A program made the translations under genes and the position numbers. 18,690 bases of DNA, from contig JAUWHT010000202.1 of NCBI GenBank assembly GCA_030605745.1, positions 1 to 18,690 on the forward strand, in the 5' to 3' direction. The stretch comes from Pirellulales bacterium. Its GTDB lineage: Bacteria > Planctomycetota > Planctomycetia > Pirellulales > Thermoguttaceae. Below the pieces are notes generated by a model, which saw nothing but the letters and a program-made list of their open reading frames with translations, was not told the DNA's origin and searched no databases. This document shows, one piece after another, positions 13,474 through 18,690 of the stretch; position 1 is the stretch's first letter, and every line of letters starts with the position of its first letter.

Positions 13474-15462
13474 TACCTCGAACTCTTCCTCCGTGAGCAC
13501 CGGGACGCCGAGTTGTTGGGCCTTGGTTAGCTTGCTGCCGGCCTGCTGGCCGGCTATGACGTAGTCGGTTTTCTTGGAGATGCTGGAGGCGGCGCGGCCG
13601 CCGTGGCGGGTGATTAGCTCGTTGATCTCATCGCGGCTGTATTTTGTGAGCGTGCCGGTTACTACTAGGGTCTTACCTTCAAGTGAGCGGGGACCGGCAG
13701 CAGTCGGCGCAGCAGATTCCATCTTTACGCCGAGTTGCTGCAAGTCCTTGATGGTCTGCGAGCCGAACTTGCTGTGCAGGAAATCGTGGACGCTTCGGCC
13801 GATGATCGGGCCAATCTCGTTGATTTGACTTAGCTTTTCGACGTCGGCGTCCATCAGGGCGTCGATCGAGCGGAAGTTTTCGGCCAGCACCGCGGCCACC
13901 CGGGTGCCGACGTGGCGAATTGACAGTGCGCCCAGCAGCCGGGCCAGCCCGCGGTCCTTGCTGGCCTCGATCCCGGCCAGCAGGTTTTCGGACGATTTTT
14001 GGCCCATCCGCTCCAGTGCCATCAATTGCTCCAGCTTCAGGCGGTAGAGGTCGCCGCAGCAGGTGACCAGCCCACCGGCGACCAGTTGATCGACCAGCAC
14101 CTCGCCCAATCCTTCGATGTCCATGGCGTTGCGGCCGGCGTAGTAGCGGATTCGCTGCTTGACCTGTGCGGGGCATTGGAGGTTGGGGCAGCGGATGTAG
14201 ACACCACCTTCGTCCTTCAGCAGCTTGGTTCCGCACTCGGGACAGGTGGTGGGGAAGACAAACTTCCGCAGCAAGCCCTTCCGGCGGTGCTTTTCCACGC
14301 GGACGATGTGCGGGATGATCTTGCCCGCCTTTTCTACCACTACCACATCGCCGGGGCGGACGTCCTTGCGCTGGATTTCGTCGGCGTTGTGCAGGCTGGC
14401 GCGGCTGACGGTGGTCCCGGCCAGTTCGACCGGTTCCAGGTCGGCCACCGGTGTGATGGCGCCGGTCTTACCCACCTGCACGCGGATCGCCCGCAACCGG
14501 GTGGTGCCTTCGTATTTCTCGAACTTGTAGGCGATCAGCCAGCGGGGGCTTTTCGCGGTGGCCCCGAGCCGCTCGCGCTGGTCGAAGCGATTGACCTTCA
14601 GCACCAGCCCGTTGATCTCGAAATCCAGCTCGTGCAGTCGCTCGATCAGCCGCTCGCAGTGTTCCACCGCCGCGGAAAACGAACCAAAACATTTCACGTG
14701 CGGGGTGGCCGGCAGCCCGTAGCCGCGCAGCTCGTCGAGGAACTCTATATGGGTTTCCGCCCGAAGACCTTCGACGTAGCCCACCCCATGGCAAAACAGT
14801 CGCAGTCGGCGCTGGGCACAAATCCGTGGGTCGAGCAGCCGGACGCTGCCGGCGGTGACGTTTCTGGTGTTGGCAAACGGCGGCTCGCCCTTGCGCTGTT
14901 GGGCCTGGTTGAGCCGCACCAGGTCGGAGTTGGTCATGTAGATTTCGCCGCGGACCTCCAGCACCGGCGGGACTTGCTTGCCGGAGAGCCGCAGCGGCAC
15001 ATCGCCAATGGTCCGCATGTTGTGCGTAATGTCGTCGCCCACGCGCCCGTTGCCCCGGGTTACCCCGCGCACAAGCAGCCCGGCCTCGTAAAGCAGCGAA
15101 ACTGCCACGCCGTCGATCTTCAGCTCGACCACCCACTCGATCGGCTCGCCTTCGAGCAGTTTGGTCGTCCGCTGGCCATATTTCCGTAAGTCCTCGATGC
15201 TGTAGGTATTGTCGATCGAGAGCATAGGCACACGGTGCTCAACCTGCACGAGCCCATCGACCGGTTGGTCGCCGATGCGCTGTGTAGGGCTGTCGGGCGT
15301 GACCAGCGTAGGATGTGCGGCCTCAAGACTCTTCAGCCGGTCGACGAGCCGATCGTACTGAAGGTCGGTAATCTCCGGCGCCGCTTCCACGTAGTATTTA
15401 CGGTCGTGGTAGCGGACCTGCTCACGGAGCCGGGTAACTTCGGCGGCAGGATCGGACGGCAT
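13462..15462 (-). CDS. ligA: NAD-dependent DNA ligase
   Basis: A 666-residue LigA, normal length, which seals nicks in replication and repair using NAD+. Domain Ia is at the N-terminus. The adenylation motif KIDG has its nucleotide-accepting Lys115. The OB-fold lies around 320-400. The zinc finger ligands are Cys407, Cys410, Cys425 and Cys430. Helix-hairpin-helix repeats span about 445-560 and a BRCT domain runs from 592 to the end (LEGKTLVVTGTLTKYSRDEI). All elements are intact. The ATG at 15462 fits the family N-terminus, but there is no Shine-Dalgarno: the leader consists of a heptamer repeat that begins 4 bp upstream. The gene faces the lyase-like gene and overlaps its end by 12 bp. Confidence 0.98.
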   Translation of the reverse strand: MPSDPAAEVTRLREQVRYHDRKYYVEAAPEITDLQYDRLVDRLKSLEAAHPTLVTPDSPTQRIGDQPVDGLVQVEHRVPMLSIDNTYSIEDLRKYGQRTTKLLEGEPIEWVVELKIDGVAVSLLYEAGLLVRGVTRGNGRVGDDITHNMRTIGDVPLRLSGKQVPPVLEVRGEIYMTNSDLVRLNQAQQRKGEPPFANTRNVTAGSVRLLDPRICAQRRLRLFCHGVGYVEGLRAETHIEFLDELRGYGLPATPHVKCFGSFSAAVEHCERLIERLHELDFEINGLVLKVNRFDQRERLGATAKSPRWLIAYKFEKYEGTTRLRAIRVQVGKTGAITPVADLEPVELAGTTVSRASLHNADEIQRKDVRPGDVVVVEKAGKIIPHIVRVEKHRRKGLLRKFVFPTTCPECGTKLLKDEGGVYIRCPNLQCPAQVKQRIRYYAGRNAMDIEGLGEVLVDQLVAGGLVTCCGDLYRLKLEQLMALERMGQKSSENLLAGIEASKDRGLARLLGALSIRHVGTRVAAVLAENFRSIDALMDADVEKLSQINEIGPIIGRSVHDFLHSKFGSQTIKDLQQLGVKMESAAPTAAGPRSLEGKTLVVTGTLTKYSRDEINELITRHGGRAASSISKKTDYVIAGQQAGSKLTKAQQLGVPVLTEEEFEVLIN

Positions 15463-15465
15463 GGT

Positions 15466-15496
15466 AGTGGTCAGTGGATAGTGGTCAGTGGTCAGT
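15466..15496. repeat. Heptanucleotide tandem repeat 1
   Basis: Four AGTGGTC-type heptamers plus three bases, the second unit being AGTGGAT. The array occupies the position where the ligA ribosome binding site would be. Confidence 0.85.
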
Positions 15497-15531
15497 TACG
15501 GCGGCGCCAAGCCGCAAGCGGCTGACTACCA

Positions 15532-15563
15532 ATCCGAAATCCAAAATCCGAAATCCGAAATCC
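15532..15563. repeat. Heptanucleotide tandem repeat 2
   Basis: Four ATCCGAA-type heptamers plus four bases, again with the second unit altered (ATCCAAA). It ends 3 bp from the cupin stop codon. A short hairpin AGCCGC-AA-GCGGCT (15510-15523) lies between the two arrays. Confidence 0.85.
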
Positions 15564-15566
15564 TTG

Positions 15567-15905
15567 CTACCGGTGCGGCACCAAGCAAAGGAACTTCAGT
15601 GGCCCCGGGCCGGTGTTGCGGAACTGGTGTGACTCGTGCGGTGGCACGAACACGACTGTGCCCGGCCGCAACGGGTGCTCCCGCTCGCCTTCCAGCACCA
15701 CTCCGGAACCTTCGAGCACAAAAACCTCGTGCTCGTGGGCGTGGGAGTGCTTGGGCGTGTGTCCGCTGGGGGCCACCTCGAACTGCCGCATTGCGAAGTT
15801 CGGCGCGGCGTCTTCCCGGCCGATCAGGCAGCGAATTCGGCAGCCCACGGCCCCTTCCAATTGCACTGGTGTGGAGTCGATTTGCTCGTAATTGATGACT
15901 TTCAT
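15567..15905 (-). CDS. Cupin-domain protein
   Basis: A 112-residue single-domain cupin. Metal-binding motif 1 is HSHAHEHEVFVLEGSG (His53, His55 and Glu60 being the likely ligands) and motif 2 is PPHESHQFRN with His93. Small cupins of this type bind a metal and a small molecule and may be isomerases, dioxygenases or sensors; the substrate cannot be told. I chose the ATG at 15905, as everything upstream in the same frame is poorly conserved in character. There is no Shine-Dalgarno, and a perfect -10 lies only 10 bp upstream, so translation may be leaderless. It stands between ligA and murD on the same strand but is not obviously linked to either. Confidence 0.88.
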   Translation of the reverse strand: MKVINYEQIDSTPVQLEGAVGCRIRCLIGREDAAPNFAMRQFEVAPSGHTPKHSHAHEHEVFVLEGSGVVLEGEREHPLRPGTVVFVPPHESHQFRNTGPGPLKFLCLVPHR

Positions 15906-15915
15906 TGTGAATTCT

Positions 15916-15921
15916 ATTATA
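15916..15921 (-). promoter_or_regulatory. Candidate -10 element of the cupin gene
   Basis: Read on the minus strand, a perfect TATAAT ends 10 bp before the ATG, so the transcript would begin at or within a few bases of the start codon. The -35 region (GATGTA at 17 bp) is poor, which would suit an activator-dependent promoter. Confidence 0.45.
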
Positions 15922-15970
15922 CGGAAATCGCCGTCTGGTACATCCGCACCTCGGCATCGCGCAGAGAAAA

Positions 15971-16042
15971 ACCTCGAGGTAACGACTCCCAGCGCCGTGT
16001 CGGTTTCCCCCAAGGAAACCTCACTGCCGTCGACCTCGAGGT
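15971..16042. promoter_or_regulatory. Twin ACCTCGAGGT palindromes upstream of the cupin gene
   Basis: The 10-bp perfect palindrome ACCTCGAGGT occurs at 15971-15980 and again at 16033-16042. The 62-bp spacing is close to six helical turns, so bound proteins would be on the same face. They lie about 66 and 128 bp upstream of the cupin ATG and behind the murD stop. The 222-bp gap holds no gene. Confidence 0.5.
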
Positions 16043-16127
16043 TGTATCGCAAGGAGCCCGAAAGCCCTCACGACAAAATGTATCTTTAACAACGTCCCGA
16101 CTCTTGTCAATAGCGTTTTGGCGATCA

Positions 16128-17426
16128 TCACTCCAAGGCGCGGACCAGTTCGACGAACTTCTCGCCGCGCTGGCGGAAATCGCGGAACTGATCGGTGCTG
16201 GGACAAGCCGGTGAGAGCAGAATCGCATCGCCCGACCGCGAACGGGTCCAACACCAGTCGAGCGCCTCGGTCATTGTATCGGTCGTTGTGCAGTCGAATG
16301 CCTGTATTCGGACAGTTGCCCAGCTTTGCAAGACACCGCAAATCTCGCCGAAGAACGCCGCGCCGCGGGCATTTTCGGCCAGCGCGCCGGTCAGGCCCTC
16401 GAAATCGCACCCCTTGTCGCCACCGCCGGCCAACAGCCACACTGGCTCGTCGAGCGACTCCAGTGCGGCGACGGTAGACTCGGGCGTGGTGGCGGCCGAA
16501 TCGTTGTAGAACCGCCGGCCGTCGACGACCGCGAATTGCTCTAACCGCTGCGGCAGGCCGCGAAAGGACGCCAGTCCCCGCATGATGGCCTCCTGGCCAC
16601 ACCCGGCACCGGTCGCCGCCGTGGCTGCCAGCGCCGCGCCCAGCCGGTTGTGTTCGCCCGGTACGGCCAGCTCCGGGATATCGCCCTTTGCAGCCAACGG
16701 CAACTGCCGACCTTGCACCAGCCGGCCCCACGTGCCGAATTGCGCGTCGTGCGTGTTCAGCACCGCCAGACCATCGGGCGTCTGCCCGGTGAGAATCCGC
16801 TGCTTTGCGGCCACGTAGTGCTCGTAGCTCGGGTGCCAATCGAGGTGATTCGGCGAGCAGCTGGTAACCACGGCGATCTGCGGCAGCGGTGCCTCGCAAC
16901 CCAGGTGCCACAACTGAAAGCTGCTCAGTTCCAGCACGACCCAATCGTCGGGGCCGATCCTGTCGAGCCGATCGAGCAGACTGCCGCCGAGGTTCCCGCC
17001 CAACCACGTTTTGCGCCCGTCGGCCTTGAGAATGGCCGCAATCATGGCCGCGGTGGTCGACTTGCCGTTGGAACCGGTCACACCGATGATCGGTGCCGGC
17101 GAGGCTTCCATGAACAGTTCGATTTCGCTGCTGAGTTGGGCACTGGAGTCCCGGGCGATTTCCAGCAGCGGACTGCCGGGCCGGACCGCCGGATTGACCA
17201 CCACCAGATCGACACGACGGAAGTCATTTTCCGGATGCTCGCCCAAATGAAACGCGGCGATCGGCTCGCCGGCCAGCGCGGCCAGCGAGTCGGCCAACGT
17301 GTGCTCATCAGCCAGATCGGTCACCGTAACCACGGCCCCCTGCCGTGCCAGCCATCGGGCCGCAGCCACGCCGCCACCAAAACAGCCCAACCCCATGACC
17401 GTCACTCGCCGTCCGTGGAAGTCCAT
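16128..17426 (-). CDS. murD: UDP-N-acetylmuramoyl-L-alanine--D-glutamate ligase
   Basis: A 432-residue MurD, the family length, which adds D-glutamate to UDP-MurNAc-L-Ala in the cytoplasm during peptidoglycan synthesis. The N-terminal Rossmann-like domain opens with VTVMGLGCFGGGV. The ATP loop is GSNGKSTT (residues 118-125). SSFQL (168-172), NHLDWH (193-198) and a probable carbamylated lysine, Lys208, follow. The C-terminal domain has NDSAATTPEST (from 308) and SPACPSTDQFRDF. In the NDSKAT motif of many MurDs the lysine is alanine here. I chose the ATG at 17426 since it directly precedes the first domain; a GTG at 17486 in frame would add 20 Pro/Ala-rich residues. No other mur genes are in the window. 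Confidence 0.94.
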   Translation of the reverse strand: MDFHGRRVTVMGLGCFGGGVAAARWLARQGAVVTVTDLADEHTLADSLAALAGEPIAAFHLGEHPENDFRRVDLVVVNPAVRPGSPLLEIARDSSAQLSSEIELFMEASPAPIIGVTGSNGKSTTAAMIAAILKADGRKTWLGGNLGGSLLDRLDRIGPDDWVVLELSSFQLWHLGCEAPLPQIAVVTSCSPNHLDWHPSYEHYVAAKQRILTGQTPDGLAVLNTHDAQFGTWGRLVQGRQLPLAAKGDIPELAVPGEHNRLGAALAATAATGAGCGQEAIMRGLASFRGLPQRLEQFAVVDGRRFYNDSAATTPESTVAALESLDEPVWLLAGGGDKGCDFEGLTGALAENARGAAFFGEICGVLQSWATVRIQAFDCTTTDTMTEALDWCWTRSRSGDAILLSPACPSTDQFRDFRQRGEKFVELVRALE

Positions 17427-17536
17427 GCCGCCCAGTAGAGCCGGCGCGTGACGCGGTGGCAAGGGTGGCAAGGCAGAGCTTGACACACACGCGGTCGAGT
17501 TGCTATCCTGTCAGATGCAGATGAAACATAGACAAG

Positions 17537-17646
17537 ATAATAGCCGGGACGCAACGCGTCGCGGTGATGGAACGGTGATCGGATATAATAGCCGTCCGCG
17601 CAACGCGTCGCGTGATGCACCCGCGGGACGTTGTCCCCCGGCTATT
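17537..17646. repeat. REP-like repeat cluster
   Basis: Two direct copies of ATAATAGCCG...GCAACGCGTCGCG...TGATG start at 17537 and 17585, 48 bp apart. A third, partial copy in inverted orientation ends in CCCCCGGCTATT (17635-17646). Each can fold on its own, and the outer copies can pair with one another. The 285 bp between murD and the next gene hold no credible gene. Confidence 0.65.
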
Positions 17647-17672
17647 GGACCCGCGAGAATCGCGCGTATACT
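17645..17672 (+). promoter_or_regulatory. Candidate promoter of the MNT/HEPN pair
   Basis: TTGGAC (17645-17650), a 16-bp spacer and TATACT (17667-17672) lie 39 bp before the first ATG. The -35 abuts the last REP-like copy. Confidence 0.45.
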
Positions 17673-17711
17673 GCATTCTGCTAAAATGTCGCAGACATTG
17701 GGGAGTGGGCC

Positions 17712-18050
17712 ATGAACGATCAGTCCAGCAGCGTGCCGCACCGCTGTGTGATCGAGTTGCGTGAGATGCTCGATTCGCTCCTCGGCGACGATTTTATCCG
17801 CCTGTACCATTACGGATCGCGCATCGAGGGCGGCGCCGACCCGGAATCGGACTACGATGTGCTGTGTGTCACGCGGCGCCGTCTCTCGTACGACGAGATT
17901 TCGGACATCATTGGCCGGAGTTTGGATGTTCAAATGGATCACGACGTGGTGTTCGACTTACACTTCTACTCGGAAAAGCAAATTAGTACTCCGCCAATCT
18001 CCTTCACACCGTACATTCAGCATGTAAGAGACGAAGGAATAGTCGTGTGA
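17712..18050 (+). CDS. Minimal nucleotidyltransferase (MNT-domain) protein
   Basis: A 112-residue nucleotidyltransferase. The polymerase-beta-type signature HYGSRIEGGADPESDYDVL gives Gly35-Ser36 and the metal-binding aspartates Asp47 and Asp49. MNT proteins paired with HEPN partners act as antitoxins; in MntA/HepT the MNT protein AMPylates its partner. GGGGAG stands 6 nt before the ATG. Its stop overlaps the HEPN start (GTGA, 18047-18050), so the two are translated together. Whether this subtype works as a TA module is inferred from gene pairing. Confidence 0.88.
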   Translation: MNDQSSSVPHRCVIELREMLDSLLGDDFIRLYHYGSRIEGGADPESDYDVLCVTRRRLSYDEISDIIGRSLDVQMDHDVVFDLHFYSEKQISTPPISFTPYIQHVRDEGIVV

Positions 18051-18448
18051 CATTCTCAGATGAGCAGAGAAAACAACTCGTCGCGTGGCGGTTGGCGAAA
18101 GCCGATCAAGCGTTGGACGACGCATCGACGCTGCTTGGCCGAGGTTCCTCGGGCGGCGCGGTGAACCGCTGTTACTATGCAGTGTTTCATGCAGCTTCCG
18201 CGCTTGCGATTCGAGACAGCCGGACCTTTCGTAAACACAGTGCACTCATCTCTTTCTTTCACAGAGAATACATCAAGACTGGCCGCCTCTCGGAAGATTT
18301 GGGCCAAATTTTTCAAGAGACCTTCATCCATCGCGGCGAGGCGGATTATCAAGACCTTGTGGACCTTCCCCTTGACATGGTGACCCGGCTGCTGGAAAAC
18401 GCTCGCCGGTTCGTTGGGAAGTTGAAATCCTTGCTGGAAACCGCCTGA
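18047..18448 (+). CDS. HEPN-domain protein, partner of the nucleotidyltransferase
   Basis: A 133-residue all-helical HEPN protein, from a GTG that overlaps the preceding stop. Recognisable pieces are NRCYYAVFHAASALAIRD (residues 40-57) and FIHRGEADYQDLVD near 93-106. These place it with the COG1895 type, which carries R..ADY where other HEPN nucleases have the R-x4-6-H catalytic motif. An R-x4-H is present at 59-64 (RTFRKH), but this is not the usual place. It may be a ribonuclease toxin held by the MNT protein, or a non-nuclease partner. Confidence 0.85.
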   Translation: MTFSDEQRKQLVAWRLAKADQALDDASTLLGRGSSGGAVNRCYYAVFHAASALAIRDSRTFRKHSALISFFHREYIKTGRLSEDLGQIFQETFIHRGEADYQDLVDLPLDMVTRLLENARRFVGKLKSLLETA

Positions 18449-18589
18449 TTCGGTCCCTCTCCGCGGGTCCTTGGGTGAGCGTCAAGGCCTTATGCCGCAG
18501 TAGGTTCGGCTGGCCGCAGGTCTACTGATCGGTTATATTGCGTTGAGAATCGCCTTTTTGGGTACCATGTGCCATGGAGGGTGCGTTGC

Positions 18590-18690
18590 GTGAATCAGTT
18601 TGACGCTCTTGCTGCGGGGACGCTTGAGGCCGGGTTTGAACCGGGGGATCGGGTCGAATTGGCCATCGCCGGCGAGGCCGACCGGCTGAT
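18590..18690 (+). CDS. Start of an unidentified gene running off the window
   Basis: A GTG at 18590 with GGAGG 9 nt upstream opens MNQFDALAAGTLEAGFEPGD and continues without a stop to the last base (33 complete codons). I do not recognise the family. The good ribosome site, codon use like the neighbours and an uninterrupted frame support a real gene. A GTG nine bases earlier is too close to the GGAGG to be used. The 141 bp before it contain nothing clear. Confidence 0.6.
   Translation, partial: MNQFDALAAGTLEAGFEPGDRVELAIAGEADRL

Noticed and set aside
13999..15189. A 396-codon plus-strand open frame opposite ligA
   Set aside because: It is a shadow of the ligase coding frame with no ribosome site and no recognisable domain.
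15906..16052. An N-terminal extension of the cupin protein starting MRYNLEVDGSEVSLGE
   Set aside because: The first residues faintly recall an FHA-type start, but the cupin begins naturally at 15905, the extension has no ribosome site, and it contains the candidate promoter and palindromes.
16021..17007. A 328-codon minus-strand frame overlapping murD
   Set aside because: It is an alternative frame of murD with an Arg/Ala/Gly-rich composition typical of shadows.
17537..17646. The direct repeats as a CRISPR array
   Set aside because: There are only two direct copies, they differ internally, and the unit is itself palindromic with almost no spacer; no cas gene is nearby.

Overview
The window looks like a chromosomal segment of a bacterium from the Planctomycetota. 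The grounds are indirect: a secreted polysaccharide-lyase-like protein of a type I associate with that phylum, sugar operons built from Gfo/Idh/MocA, SIS and TIM-barrel proteins, many small toxin-antitoxin (TA) modules, heptanucleotide tandem repeats and GC-rich intergenic hairpins. A single-chain pyruvate:ferredoxin oxidoreductase points to anaerobic or facultative metabolism. The phylum is an inference.

Region 1 (99-5081, minus strand) is a five-gene sugar-catabolic operon. In transcription order it holds a GntR-HTH/LacI-type chimeric regulator, a TIM-barrel glycosidase-like protein, a SIS-domain sugar isomerase-like protein, a Rossmann-less companion protein and a Gfo/Idh/MocA oxidoreductase. 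Gene ends overlap at two junctions, and paired GC-rich hairpins fill the other two. A good sigma70-type promoter lies upstream of the regulator. Region 2 (5388-9026, plus strand) is nifJ-type pyruvate:ferredoxin oxidoreductase.

Region 3 (about 9098-12304) is a cluster of TA modules mixed with gene debris. ParD/ParE is followed by the 3' tail of a zinc alcohol dehydrogenase and the 3' tail of a small antitoxin-like gene. A convergent secreted hypothetical gene follows, then a PIN (VapC-like) toxin cut down to its first codons beside its intact small partner gene, then a BrnT/BrnA-like pair. All three modules are followed by, or end in, the same antitoxin 3' end. Two of them share a duplicated promoter exactly 450 bp apart. 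The layout suggests repeated recombination in which one TA module was duplicated, deleted internally or overwritten by other TA genes.

Region 4 (12436-17426) carries a secreted polysaccharide-lyase-like protein (plus) and, on the minus strand, NAD-dependent DNA ligase (ligA), a small cupin protein that appears leaderless, and murD. Region 5 (17537-18690) holds a cluster of REP-like repeats, a nucleotidyltransferase/HEPN (MNT-HEPN) pair, and the first 33 codons of a gene that runs off the window. I saw no rRNA, tRNA, CRISPR array or complete insertion sequence.
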